Of a stretch of DNA of 64,000 nt, positions 32,564 to 44,870 are shown piece after piece (position 1 is the stretch's first letter; each line of letters starts with the position of its first letter). The stretch comes from Bretschneidera sinensis (Eukaryota; Streptophyta; Magnoliopsida; Brassicales; Akaniaceae), in contig CM043697.1 of assembly GCA_023935145.1 (NCBI GenBank), positions 48,899,001-48,963,000 of the forward strand. The letters run 5' to 3'. The notes under the pieces were generated by a model. That model saw only the letters and a list, made by a program, of their open reading frames with translations, made no database searches and was not told the DNA's origin. The position numbers and the translations under genes are program-made.

Positions 32564-35500
32564 TTAACAGCAGCCTACACATTCTACTAAAGCATTAATA
32601 TTTGGCAATCCATTACTATGATATATCAATGCCAAATTATCAGCTTTGCCCATATGAGATAACAACACCTGATTCTCATGTAAAAAATGACTAATGTTAT
32701 GTGAAAATTCGGTCACTACTTGATTTTTTTTATCATTTCTGGCTCTCTTTCTGAATTCACATTTCTCTACAGGGTACAGCTTCTTAATTAATGAATTGGA
32801 CATTGCTGTTTTCACTGCTTCAGCAGCCGCCAAGAAGACATTTTCCTCAATGGACACACTTCCCTGCAACTTCTCGAGCAGTTTTGTCCCCCCAGGTATT
32901 TCATTATCTTCCAACACAATTGGCTCATTCTCAAAAGCATCGGTTGTGCTTTTCTTCAAATCAGAAATAACTTTTACTCTAGAGAAAAGGGGTAATCAAA
33001 ACCAGGCAAATTAGAGACACCCATTACTATCCATAACAATCCTCCAAAAGTGATACTTCCAAGGCTAGTAGGGATGAAACTCTTCCACAATGGAAACCAC
33101 CTGCAAGAATCACAGTAGTTTTAAAAACGAAATCATGATTATTATGTGTGCTTTTCATGATGAATGTATCTTCAATTTAACCTTTAATCTTCTGATTAAG
33201 CCTAAAACTTCCTATAATTCAAGGAATTCAATATTCTATAGCTACCGTGACAGTTAAAATATTGCTTGTTTAAGCATAGCCAACAAGATTGAGCAACATG
33301 CAAAATTGCATATATAACGATATCAAATAGATATGTTTACTTTGTCTTTGGAGAGTTAAACCAAACCTAGTAGTGTTGCCTCAAGAAATGGGGTCCATAC
33401 CTTGGCAATAGAAAGAGTTTGAGCAGAAAGGTCACAGCGCAACAACAATATTCCTTGCAAATTAAAATAGAACATAATAAGACCGTTAAACAAAAGAGCC
33501 AACAGAAGAACCCTTCAAGACAAAAGAGAGAATAAAGGATGCTAAGAGACTTGCCTCTGAATAGCCACTGCTACAAGCGTACAATCTGGGATTGTGCATA
33601 GATCAATAACAGTAGAATGGGCCTCTTCACTTTCATTAGACTCTAAATGGCCTGCCTTCATTAAGCAAGAGAAGTCAAACCTAATACAGCCTAAATTGGG
33701 AAAGAGATCCCCAAGGCTAGTACTATAACTGATCTGACCTAAAGTACAAAGCCAAGACCACCATCTCCGTGGCAAACAAATTGGTCTCTTCATACAATTG
33801 GTAAAAAGAGGAAAAGAGAAACTAAGCTAAATTTTAACATCAACTTAATAAACAGAAATGCAGAGTTTTGTGTCAGACATGAATACAAGAACCAGGGCAA
33901 GCAAGTAATATTTCAAAAACTGCTCGAGAGGTCAGTTACAACATCAGGACCTCAAAAAAACTTCATAAAAAGAGAGATATACCTCTGCCCCAACATCACA
34001 AGTGTCAAGGAAAGATCCAGAAGAAATATCCCACAAGCGAACCTGAGGAACAATGTGGATTGACAATTAATCACACTTCACAACTTTATACAAAAGAATC
34101 ATGAAAAAGTGCAAAGTTGCCAACTTATGAGCACTCACTGTTGAATCACCGCTTCCAGACACAAGGAACCCCTGGGGATAATCCAGAGTGCACAAGAAGG
34201 CAAAGCAGGAAACAAACCTGACAGATACATGAAATTGGACTTATGTGAATTCCACTAGCTAGATCCAGATGCAGATTGCTTAAAGAACAACACATAGGAT
34301 TCAGGACTGAATTTGCATTGCAGGCACATCATGAAATTTGTCAAACTTTAAGAAAAACATTTAGAGATTTCGTCCAACATTGTCTTTTGAGATATAAATG
34401 AAAAACATGAAATGCAAGGGAAACATGTGATTATAAAAACTCACTCACTCCGTATGACCAAGGCAAAAGCTTTGTATTTCATGAGCTCCATCTAATGGCT
34501 TCTTGGGAAAGACAGTCACCTGTCATAAAACCATTATCGTGTAAAAGAGGTGTGCAACCAAGCTAGCATTAATATCATAAAAGAGGTGGAGAAGATTAGT
34601 TTACATGAATCTTAAAATCTCGATCTGCACTAAGAATATACTGGCCTTCTGGGGAAAATTCCTGCAAATAACACATGTTAAAAATAGGCAAGCTCATAAG
34701 TGAGAGGATATGTAGGCTATAAGATATATATACTATTATGATTTATGACCATAATTTCAAGATATCTGAACCCCCTCAAAAAGGAAAACCCAAATTGAAA
34801 TAACCAACAGAGACATTCACTAAGGGTGTGTTCTGTTCCCAGAATTTTAAAATGTTAGTTTATAAATAATGGAATTTGGAATCTTAAACTACGAAAAAAA
34901 TAAATTTCATGATTTTATATTCCATTGTTCATTTTATGTGAGAATTTTAAAATTTTAAAATCGATTGATATGAGTAAAATCCAAGACTTTTAAAATCCTC
35001 ATGTAAAGAACATTTGAAATCCACAAATTTTCAAAATCGTCTCTACAAAATCCATCCAAAATAACATACCCAATATGTATGCAGGACAAAGGGGAAAGAA
35101 ATGAATCCACAAGGATAATTTTTACAAACATCAACTAAAGTTACAAAACTGAATGGAAATACTGGGGATAACCAGTATAAAAAAGAAAATTCCGACATTT
35201 CATTCCTTTTTGTTTGACAGGTCAAAGATGAAGATAGTAACTGGCTCTTCGAACCAGATAAACAAGACTCTGCACCACAGAAAATCCCGATTCCTCATCC
35301 ATAGAAGCCTTAATTACTAATACTTCAAGTGTTGTAACCCATGCTTGAACAAAATTTGATTAAAAGAAAATATCATCATCATCATGAAAGGAAAATTCAA
35401 CATATTCAGGTGAGGATCTTGAGAATGCGTAACAAGCAACAAATAGAATCAATACATATTAAGGAAGAAGACAACAATCTTCAATAAAAAATTATTTACC

Positions 35501-37062
35501 AGGCTAGTAATGATGCTACAATAGTGGGCAAGCACTGATGCTGCTTTCTTACTGACTACAGCTTGATTCCGATCGAACCCATGCAAATCAACAACCCAGA
35601 CAACTCCAACTTTGTCAGCAAAGCAAACATGCAAACCATCATTGCTTATGGCAACTGCACTCACTCTTTTCTCAGAGCACCCGTTAAAATTACAATAACC
35701 GGGAAATTTCACTTGAAAAAAAATGGAAAAGCAAAGCACACAAGAGGGAAATATAATGTTCTTGTTGAAGTGGTTCAGATGCAACAGGGAACATGTGCAG
35801 ATTTTGAGCTCCAAAATGAAATGTTTCCATTTAGGATTAGGACACATCCAATTGCCAAAGTTTAACTTGCTTGAATGGCACAGGCATGACATCTGTTTTG
35901 CAGATTTATGAGAATTTTGGCCTAATGCACTATGCAAAAGGGTGATGAATAAATATAACCCACGCAAGCAATAATAAGGATACAATGATTTTTCAAGTTT
36001 TAACTTGCAATTTTAGGAAACATGGTACCACCATTTGCACTAGTCTTGCATGCATTTCTATGAAAAACACCTTAAGAATATTGTCTAATATAGAGTACCC
36101 AAAACCTTTAAAATTGGTAAACCATCACATAGGGTTCAAGAACTTACACGGTACTAATGCAGTGCCAAGACTCCACAGACCAAACCTTGACAAGTTTGTT
36201 ATCACCAGAAGAGACAAAGGGCTTTCCATTTGCTCCATACCGAATAGCTCTTATAAAATCTTTATGGGAAGGCCCACCAGGATCATCCACCAAAGAAACT
36301 GCGCAACTCCCTCTGTCGATGGACCACACAATGAAGCAACAAGTTATTCAATATGTACATTTTAACTCCCCAGGTGGCCTGCTTAAATCACTTGAACCAC
36401 TTTAAGTGAAGTGATTTAAGAAATTCCCAAACGTCCCCATAATGTCACTAATTTAATCTGCTTATCTGTAATTTTCTTCATCATAGTCGATTAGACTTCA
36501 CTTTTGAACACATACAAACACTTACAGCTCAAACAAAATTATCGAGATTGAAGTTAACAAACCGATCACTTTATGTAGTGAAACGTTACTAAGAAAATGG
36601 AATTGAAAGCCACAGTACAGAACATCAACATTATCATAACTTGTGACATGATGAAAGAGATACTTAAATTCAATTGTGCCTAAGCATCATCAAGCAATTA
36701 CGTTTTCCATATTTTTATTTAATTTTGTCAGCATTCAAACAGAGCATAAAATCTAAAGATAATCAAATACCTTTCATCGACTTATAGCGTCAAACTAAAA
36801 ACCCACATTTTTCAAATTCAAACCACAAAAACTTGTTTATTAAAATTTAAGCAACTTCTATGCAGTGTGCACATAGTATTTCAATTGGGCAAAACCGTTA
36901 ACGAAAGAATTTGAATAACTGGAAAGTGCAGGGGAAGAGACAACTTACTGGAGATCAAGCAGAGACGGCAACAGAATTCTGGTTCGGCTGAACGGAGATC
37001 AAGGCCGGAGCAACCTCAACATCTTTGTTGCCTTCTCTCTCATCAATTTGAGTGTCCTACAT
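32564..37062 (-). pseudogene. TRM82: TRM82/WDR4-like WD-repeat gene, probably inactivated
   Basis: Intact homologues are the non-catalytic WD40 subunit of the tRNA m7G46 methyltransferase. On the minus strand eleven exons can be read. Exon 1 (36949-37062) contains EVAPALISVQPNQNSVAV. Exon 2 (to 36144) contains CAVSLVDDPGG and LVKVWSVESW. Exon 3 is CSEKRVSAVAIS..VVWVVDL. Exons 4-7 include ADRDFKI, VTVFPKKPLDGAHEIQSF, SGSGDST and VRLWDISSGSFLDTC. Exons 8-10 lie at 33030-33660. Exon 11 ends at 32564 with the family C-terminus (EKLQGSV..AAEAVKTAMSNSLIKK..FRKRARNDKK) plus ~50 extra residues. Damage: TAG right after the start ATG (37057-37059), a second stop at 36955, acceptor AG changed to CG before exon 3 (~35690) and to AA before exon 9 (~33465), and a frameshift in exon 10 (~33085). 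Exon 8 uses a GC donor. Sequencing or model error is possible. Confidence 0.85.
34824..35071. mobile_element. MITE in a TRM82-like intron
   Basis: The 248-bp AT-rich unit starts GGGTGTGTTCTGTT and ends AACATACCC, giving GGGTRTGTT inverted ends. The duplicate gene copy at 26105-26120 reads CATTCAATAATACATGCA without it, so the empty site is known. The flanks TAA and AAT suggest a short target duplication, not cleanly resolved. It is non-coding. Confidence 0.75.
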
Positions 37063-38433
37063 TTTCTCAGCTCTGCCCAGTGAAGAAAGGTTCGTTTTAG
37101 AGTTTATGTGGTTTTAATTGCATAACTTTCAACCGCTTTATTTGATTCCATTTAAGCTTAAAATTTATTAAAAACATAATAAATTGAATCAAACTTTATT
37201 AAATAATAATTAAAGTATCAATTAACAAACAGGTGGTTTGATTCTGTGTTTTCAAGGACGAAAGCTTTGGGGGAAAGGTTTCGTCTCAGTGAAACAAAGT
37301 GCAAACCCAGGTTTTGTGGCGTACTTTAACCTGTTTTAAATAAAATAATAATAATTAAATAAAGTCTTTTGATAAATTTTTTGATTAAATAAAAATAAAA
37401 TAAAATGTAAATAAATAAATAAATTATCAACTAATTTTAATAATTTAAGACCTTTGAACATTTATCACAATACAAGCAATCATCTTAACAATCTTGAATT
37501 AAACCAAAAGCAATATAATATAATATAAAACCATTCTTTTCCTCTGCACTCTACACTCCACACTAATTTTAAAGCCACCACCTTGATGGCTTAACAAACC
37601 CTCCTAGCTCTTCAAATTTATGCCAAATAAAGCGAAAATGTCGCAATGTTAGATACGTAGTGTCAGGGCTTTTTTTTCTCTTTCCCAAACAATCAACTAT
37701 AACGGTGCATAATAGAACAACCAAACAGACATAATAGTAAGAATTCAAAATTACCAATCAGAAAAAAAGAACGCAAAAAAAATTAACCAAAACCCAAAGC
37801 AAGAGAATCCAAAAAAACTCACCTAAAATAAAGAGAAGTCAACCTCTGGTGAGCCTTTTCAAAAACTGCAGAAAAATCAACGCTTAACAGACCAGGAGGC
37901 CCGCAGCCGCGCTTGAGTGAGAGTAGAACTGTACAAGAGAGAGTGCGTGTGAGACGAGAGAGATGAGGAAATCATCCATGAAAAACCTGATTCCCTTATA
38001 TGATTTTTTTTTTTTCAATTATGCAGCAGCAAAACGACGTGGTTTTATATTTCAAGCTTTTTAAAAAAAGTACAATGACACTAAAATATAATTTTCTCTT
38101 TTTTTTCTCCTACAATTTTTTAACGTTTTCATACAATTTAATTTAACTTTTTCTCATTTTGAATAAAATACACTGATCGGGGCATTCACCAAAAGTCAAA
38201 ATACATGCCCCAGAAATTTCTTTTGAAAACATTGATTTGATTTAATTAAATTTTAAAAAAATTAATTTTAAAATTAATTTGAATGGAAACCAAACATTGT
38301 TATAATCGGACCAGATACTGAGCCAACCAGGTCTGTATGGTACTCAATTATATCATTAAAAACTAAAGTGTATTGGGCTTTTAAGAGCAAACCTAATCAC
38401 TTGTACAGTTCGTGTAAACCCTTTCTGTTAATC
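37063..38433. other. Upstream region of the TRM82-like locus
   Basis: AT-rich. On the minus strand 37825-37990 looks like a leader exon: pyrimidine-rich, GC-balanced, ending TTTTAG|GTGAGT, and an acceptor-like CACTGGGCAG lies just before the exon 1 ATG. This suggests a 5'UTR intron for the TRM82-like gene (inference). Microsatellite-like AATAA runs occur at 37330-37430. No other gene was seen. Confidence 0.4.
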
Positions 38434-39560
38434 TAGAGATGGTAGTGGGTCATGTCTAGCCGACCGACCGGTCTACACAATACGATTTATTCTGCTTTCG
38501 TGTTTTGTTTTTAAAAATACTATTCAAAACCTGTATGATTATTTTGGTCATGTCAAGTTATGTCGTGTCAGTTCATAGATTTTAATGATATTTATTAATT
38601 TTTTTTTGTTAAAAATAATAAAAAAATATATATAAATATTGAATTGAATGTTTATAATTGTATAGAAAAATAATCATTTTATTGATAAAGTTAAATATTA
38701 CAAATAATTTAAAAATGGAACAAAAACAACAATATAAACAAATAACTTTAAAAAATCTTTCAAATAAATAATTTACAAAAACAACAAATAAAATAAAGAA
38801 ATAAGACGAAATGACTTACAAACGAGAGAAATATAAAAACAACTTAGAAATTTTAAAAATTAGAAAGACATAAAATATTATTAATAATTAAAAAAATAAT
38901 TTTTATAGCTTTTATGACCTTTAAATAAAAAAAATAAACTTATCCAATTGAATGATGAACTATCTAATCAAGTTATGCAGCTAAGTTTCATTCGATAGAG
39001 TAAAAAAATATATATTACATTATTTCCTCTCAGTGTTTTAGGTCATTGTATCAAATATTATTATGTTAAAATCAATCAATTATAACTTCAATATTTAAAT
39101 TAAAAATTCACAATAACACTTTTTTATTTAAATATTTGCTTAAGTTTGATTTAATTTATATTAATGTGTGATTTTAGGTGAATTTGCTTTATTTAAAATT
39201 AGTAGATCATGTGTCATTATGTTAAGAATGAGGTAATAATTTACACTTTTTTCCGTCATATTAAAATATCAAATTTATCATCATATAATTTTTCTTGATT
39301 TATTATTCTAGTGACATAATATTGTATATAATCTTGAATTTATTAGATGTTATGATCGTGCTCAACATGTCGGACCGTGCCTCACCTCGGGTCGAGCCTC
39401 ATGCTGTACCGTGTTTTTTTCGTGTCGTATCGTGAGCTTCAAAAGCTAAGCCTAGCCCGACACGAAAAATAGTAATGTGTCAAGCACCCGGCCATGGTGT
39501 AGGCCAAGTCAGATTTGTTTCAAACTGTGCCGACCCCGACCCGACCCATTTTCACCCCTA
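38434..39560. mobile_element. Non-autonomous hAT element
   Basis: It starts TAGAGATGGTAGTGGGTC and ends GACCCATTTTCACCCCTA, imperfect inverted ends of about 18 bp typical of plant hAT elements. The flanks TGTTAATC (38426-38433) and TGTTGATC (39561-39568) form an 8-bp target duplication with one mismatch. Subterminal regions are GC-rich with CGGxCC/CGACCCGAC motifs. The interior (38580-39350) is AT-rich with no transposase frame. It must be moved by a hAT transposase from elsewhere. Confidence 0.9.
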
Positions 39561-39568
39561 TGTTGATC

Positions 39569-40046
39569 TGATTATAGAGCCCAAACGATCATATTAAAAA
39601 AAAAATTCTTTCTTTTCTTTCCTTTTTTTATAATGAAAAAAAAATAAAGAGTAAAAACCAAGTTCTGTTGCTGTTGCAAAAAAACTCGACCAAAACCAGG
39701 CAATATATTTAGAAAGGAAAAATGTTGACAAACAGATGGTTCCCTGTTCAAATTCCTAAGAGAAGTAACTGTTCCTTATCCAAGCTGCTACTACTACATA
39801 AATTTCATGTATCCACCATTGCTGATTGTTAAAATGATGCAGAGTTTTGGCCCCTCAAAATAGGAGTTTCCCTCCATAGAACTCAAACGGAAAAAAAGCC
39901 AAAGTTGACGACCAGTTAACCACTTACAAGCAGAACAGGATAGCCAATAAAAAAAATATCATTTCTCGCCTCCTATAGGAGATATTCAATACCTCAACAA
40001 CAGCAGAATTCTCACAACAAAGTAACAAATAAAAACGAATGGAGAT
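39569..40046. other. Downstream region of the F-box gene
   Basis: Likely contains the 3'UTR of the minus-strand F-box/kelch gene: 39700-40046 is less AT-rich than 39570-39660. No clear polyadenylation signal could be assigned with confidence. Confidence 0.4.
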
Positions 40047-41093
40047 TTAAATTCTTAGCTGCGTACACCCAAGAATTGCTCCACAGCATCTTGTCATTGG
40101 AGCTGCCCGGTGCCAAGTAGGTCTATCGCCCCCAACTGTCAATACATCAACATCAGACATTGGCTTGATATCCCAATTCCACCTGTCAGGCCCAATCACC
40201 CCTCCAATCACATAAATCTCGTCTCCCAGCCCTATCATTGCAAACCCAATTCTACTACGAAACTCAGATGCTGAAACCACAACCTTCCTCACTTCCCCTT
40301 CCTGCTTGAAAATAAGACCATGGCTCATTACGTAGATAGCACCTTGAACAACAGCCATTGGACCCTGGGGCCAACCAGAATCCTCAACCGTCCACCCAAG
40401 CCGCGCATGGTCCAAGACTTGCACTGTCGATAGCCCCTTGTGTAAGACATGCACCTTTCCTCCAATAACTAACCCTGAGCATGCGGAATTATGAGTGCGA
40501 TGGAGATCTGGTATTGGGGTCCATACATCCTTCTCTGGATCATACATTTCTGCTTGAGAAATTGATTTTCGGCAGCTGGTGAAACCACCTGCAACAAAAA
40601 TCTTTCCATTCAAAACACAGCACGCAAACATAGCTCGGGGCACAAGCATGGATGCACAAGGGGTCCACTGTCTTATTATTGGGTCATATGACCAGACCTC
40701 ATTCGTCGCAAAGCTCCCATCTTGGTCACCCGTCAGTGGGTCAACAGCATCACTGCCACCACCAAGCACAAATAGCTTCCCTGCAGTGGAGACAGCACCA
40801 AATTTGGCAAGGTGCCTGATTTTTGAGGGGAGGACAGGGAGACTAATCCAAAGGTCTCGGAGAGGATCATAAAGCTGCCACAAATTCTCTGGGTCAAAAG
40901 CGCACACACATAGTAGATCCTCTGAGGAACCAACTTCCTGTCGAGCTTTAAACAGCTCTAGACTACGAATAGCAGCACGCCAGGAATGAGAAATGAGCTC
41001 CAACTTGGGATGGAGGTAGAAAGGAACGCGTGCAAGGCACCTAAGGGCAACAGCGTCGGGAAGACCTTCAATCAGTCCAGACATACTAATCAC
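40047..41093 (-). CDS. SKIP30: F-box/kelch-repeat protein, SKIP30 family
   Basis: One uninterrupted 348-codon exon. Residues ~7-50 (GLPDAVALRCLARVPF..LELISHSWRAAIRS) form an F-box, which binds an ASK/SKP1 adaptor in SCF ubiquitin ligases. Residues ~55-345 hold kelch repeats, visible as GKLFVLGGGSDAVDP, GKIFVAGGFTS, GKVHVLHKG and DEIYVIGGVIGP, each followed by a Tyr-Asp/Trp turn such as EVWSYDP..RQWTP and EMYDPEKDVWTPIPD. The C-terminus (MTRCCGAILGCTQLRI) matches the family ending. Relatives start at MSG, so the Met at 41084 may be the true start rather than 41093. The substrate is unknown from sequence. An acceptor-like TTTCAG lies about 75 bases upstream of the ATG, so the leader is probably spliced. 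It is the only gene here with no visible damage. Confidence 0.95.
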   Translation of the reverse strand: MISMSGLIEGLPDAVALRCLARVPFYLHPKLELISHSWRAAIRSLELFKARQEVGSSEDLLCVCAFDPENLWQLYDPLRDLWISLPVLPSKIRHLAKFGAVSTAGKLFVLGGGSDAVDPLTGDQDGSFATNEVWSYDPIIRQWTPCASMLVPRAMFACCVLNGKIFVAGGFTSCRKSISQAEMYDPEKDVWTPIPDLHRTHNSACSGLVIGGKVHVLHKGLSTVQVLDHARLGWTVEDSGWPQGPMAVVQGAIYVMSHGLIFKQEGEVRKVVVSASEFRSRIGFAMIGLGDEIYVIGGVIGPDRWNWDIKPMSDVDVLTVGGDRPTWHRAAPMTRCCGAILGCTQLRI

Positions 41094-41544
41094 TGTTTCA
41101 TCCGCTTCAGACGATAATTCACTGGTTGCTTGTTGTTATATTGCTGACAGTATTAGCTATTCTATCTGAAACATCAAAATTGATGAATGCGTTTAAAAGA
41201 TAATATATTAAACGAGGTGCATCCGAATATTTAAGTAATTAGAACCACAATTTGGTATAACATAGCATTCAGAGCATTAAAGAGACAAAACAGATCCCTC
41301 AATCATCATCACCAACAATTTTTCCCCTTCAATTTAAGAAAGCAAAAGAAAATTCATAAACAATCACTTGACAAAACAAAAAAAGACTCTTTAATTCTTT
41401 TTTCTGAACACAATAAATGATGCAATATCCATGAGGCATCCAAAAGCACTTGCATAATTTATATCTTGAATATTTTAATAAAGAACATTATGGTATTTTC
41501 TAAGATACCAACTCAACAAAGGAATGTCCTTACAGAATATTTTA

Positions 41545-41863
41545 TTCAATTTTTTTATAAGTAAAATTGTGTAAATAAAGCACCATGGGGGTCCAATCCA
41601 TGTAAAAAAACTACTTACACGATAGTAGGTCTACAAAATCTATAAGATCTTCGTCCACAAAATATTACCCTTAACCCAATAACTATGGGTCGGTTTGGTA
41701 CATGGACAGGATTGCAATAGGATTAAGATTAGGATTAGGGATAGGAGGAGGAGGATTAAAGTGAGATTATTTTAATTCTATGTTTGGTTCATGAGATTGT
41801 TGGATTGGAATTAAAATGAGATAACAAATCAAAAGACTAAAATACTCTTTTATAGTTTATTAC

Positions 41864-41910
<47 letters not shown>

Positions 41911-43090
41911 AACCTACAGAGAGAGAGAGGGGAAAGCTCTCTTTTTTCTTTCTTTTTTTTGGCTGTATCGTGATACAGAGAGAAAGGAGAAGGAGGAGGC
42001 GCGGGGAGGGGCGATCTGGGCAAGGAGGAGGAGGAGGAGGAAAAATTAGGAGAGAGGAAGGCCGTGCAATCTGCTGAGGAGGAGAGAGGAGATAGAGGAG
42101 GAGGAGGAGGAGAGAGGAGAGGAAGGAGGAGGAGAAGGGAGGCGCGGGGTTGAAGGGGAGGAGAGGGGAGGATGCTAGGGGGAAGGGAGGTAGCCAAGGG
42201 AGGAGGGAAGGTGGCCAGGGGTGGTGCTGTCGCAGGGAAGAAGAAGAAAGAGGGAGGGGTAAAATGGTCTTTGACAAAAAATCAATCCCACAATCCTGGG
42301 ATTGATTCTGTCTCGGGGCTGGGACAGATTTTCAGGGATTGGGACTAATTTAGTCCCAACTTAATCCCAGATGAACAGTTAGTCCCTCCAACCAAACATA
42401 GGACTAATTGTTCATGTGGGATTAAGTTAGTCAATTCCAACTTAATCCTCCATACCAAACTGCCCCTAAAGGTATTAAACCATCTATCTCTATTCACTTC
42501 TACATGCTTACTTTCACCATCAAAAGCCTTTCCATTTCTCTCATTCCAAACAAGCCAAAAAATAAAAAGAGGAATCAAGGATTAAGCCTTTTTTAGCTCT
42601 TTAGAAGCACAAATACCACTCCAAGCCCAGACCTCATCTTTCATAGAACCGATAATCACTCAAAACACTATAAGTCATCTCCCACACAATCTTTACAAAT
42701 ATAACATCTATTAACAAGCACCTTCCTCCTTTTTTGAAGATTATTAATACTATGTATGCTTCTCCCAAAAGGCTTCCCACACAAAGAAACTTTTAGGGGC
42801 ATAAGGACACCAAATAGCCTTTTCAGGGAAGTTGGGTGAGCCTTCACATGGAGTCTCATAAAAAATGATTTTATAAAAGGATTTCAGCTCAAACCCCTTA
42901 TCCAGGTTAGCCTTCCACCTAACCAAATCCTCTCTGGTAACATCAAGACTAGTGCTATACAAGACCTCCAAAAATCTTTCAACAATCTCAAGCTCCCAAT
43001 CATGGACATTGCGAACAAGAGAAACATCCCAAGAAATAACATCATTGGACCAAGAAATACAAGAAGTAATAAGGGATCCTTATCTCTCAC
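41545..43090 (-). pseudogene. LINE 3' end with zf-RVT domain, split by a TIR element
   Basis: Minus-strand reading from ~43060: DLVRWKANLDKGFELKSFYKI, then CPYAPKSFFVWEAFW and LVNRCYICKDCVGDDL (the zinc-binding reverse-transcriptase tail, zf-RVT). FIFWLVWNERNGKAFDGES and RDRWFNTF follow. These are standard plant LINE pol C-terminal phrases. The text breaks at 42466, where a TIR element begins, and the LINE 3' tail continues below 41687 to about 41545. Stops and frame changes are frequent. Confidence 0.8.
41687..42466. mobile_element. Harbinger/Tourist-like non-autonomous element in a LINE
   Basis: Inverted ends GGGTCGGTTTGGTACATGGA (left) and TCCATACCAAACTGCCCC (right). The flanks are TAT and TAA. 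A second LINE piece (44800-44850) reads straight through the same point (TAACCCAAAAATTAAAAGTATTG), which suggests that a TAA site was duplicated and one copy mutated. The interior has TA-dinucleotide runs (41862-41912) and GGA-rich purine tracts (41990-42140). The long minus frames there are low-complexity artefacts. Confidence 0.8.
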
Positions 43091-44669
43091 AATAGCGAAC
43101 TCAAAACAAATGAAAACAGTCGAGCTAAGAAAGAAACAATTGAAAACGCCGCAGCAGCAGCAACAACAACAATCACTTTCTTTCAACATTATCTTCTCCC
43201 TTCATTTTCTCAATAACAAACTCCTAATATTGTAACTACTATTTTCTCTTCATATTCACCCTTTCTCGGCAACCAAAAGCGGCACTAAAGATTTTTATGA
43301 AATTTCATCTTCTCCATCTCATCTCAACATAGATTTATGTTAACTATGAAGCCAAAGGTTTCCTGCATGTCCAATGACCTCATCAATTGAGTGTGAGCTA
43401 GATGTCTTTCACAATTGTTACAATTCTAGAAGAAAATCAATTATTTAAATTAAATCTCAACTCATATGATCAAAATTCTGGATCTTAATGCTTCTCGTTG
43501 CATGGAATTAAATATGGAAAGTCCATTAAATCCTATAAGTTGAAACCAAATGCAAATATTTTAGAAGAAAATCACAAACTCCAATTTCATTTAGTTTGTG
43601 GTAAGGAAGCAACAAATCACTCAGAGACCACTGCATCATCAGTGAACTTACTGTAGCAAACCTAGATTACAAAAGTTTTGACTTTAAGCATGAGAAATCA
43701 CCTCATTGAAAATCTTAATGATCTTCCAGTGTACCTATTATTGTTAAATGGACATTAAAATCTAAATTACTTCTGTCATGGCAGAAATAAATTGAAAAAA
43801 CAGTCACAATAAACATAACACTCTTTTAAGCTGAATGCTAAGTTTGTGCATAAAACAAAGCTAATATAATGGAAATGGTGTTTCATGTCAATATTGATTG
43901 TTTTCAAAATTTGAAAATCAAAACTAATCTCATGAATCATGGACTCAATCTTCATACCAAAAAGGAGAATAAAGAAAAATACTTTCTTACGGCTACAAAG
44001 CTTGATTTAGATCTACTAGCTATTAGTTTCAGATTACTCCATACTCATAAAAAATCTCAGGTTACTCCATAAACCAACATGAATGCTTTTACCTTATATT
44101 TGAATCCACATAGGAACTAAACATTCTAATTATCCAACTTTAAAAACGAAAAAAAAAAAAAAAAAAACAAATAACCACATAGATTAGAACATGTGATGTT
44201 CTAGTGAACATATTGATATCCATCAAAAGGAGAAATCATCTCAAGTGTAACTGTAAAGTATTATAAAATATAAAAACATATAAAGGAGAAGAAGCTTTAT
44301 CAAAAGTCAGTAGATGGCCCAGAATCATTCCAAATTACAGATTCTACTACATATTCCCTTTTGATGAATGAAAGCTTCAAGCAATAACAAAAGGAAGGAA
44401 AACCTTAAGACCCATGTAAATGTTCCATATACAATATTCAGACTTCAAACTCAGTGCTGATCCGCCGAACTATATATTGTAATCAAATCTCTGTTCACCC
44501 AATTTTCTAATCCGCAAAAAAATCAAATAATGGCTAGAATTTGGAACTCGGATTCAAATTCACTCCCTCTAAATATCCAAACTTAACATGCTAACTCAAA
44601 GTTCCACACCATTCAACTGACTTGAACTATACGTTGAGCGCCAATCAAATTTAAGGATTTTTATAAGTG

Positions 44670-44870
44670 AATTTTTTTATTAAGAAGCACCAGGAACACC
44701 AAAAGCCCAAAGGCTAATTACAATGCAAAAAATCTACAAAGTCTATGAGATCTTCATTATTTACAAAGAATTTCTCTAACCCAAAAATTAAAAGTATTGA
44801 ACCAACTATCTCTAATAGAAGCAATTGGTCTTTCCAAGCTATCGAATTCCCTCCAGTTCCTCTCAAATTT
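44670..44870 (-). repeat. Second LINE 3'-end fragment
   Basis: Matches 41570-41685 plus 42467-42520 of the first LINE (AAGCACCA.G, CTACAAA.TCTAT.AGATCTTC, ACTATCTCTA). It preserves the site into which the Harbinger-like element inserted in the other copy. Confidence 0.65.

Noticed and set aside
41837..42277. Pro/Ser/Leu-rich minus-strand frames of 115 and 146 codons
   Set aside because: They are translations of GGA-rich and TA-rich simple sequence inside the Harbinger-like element.
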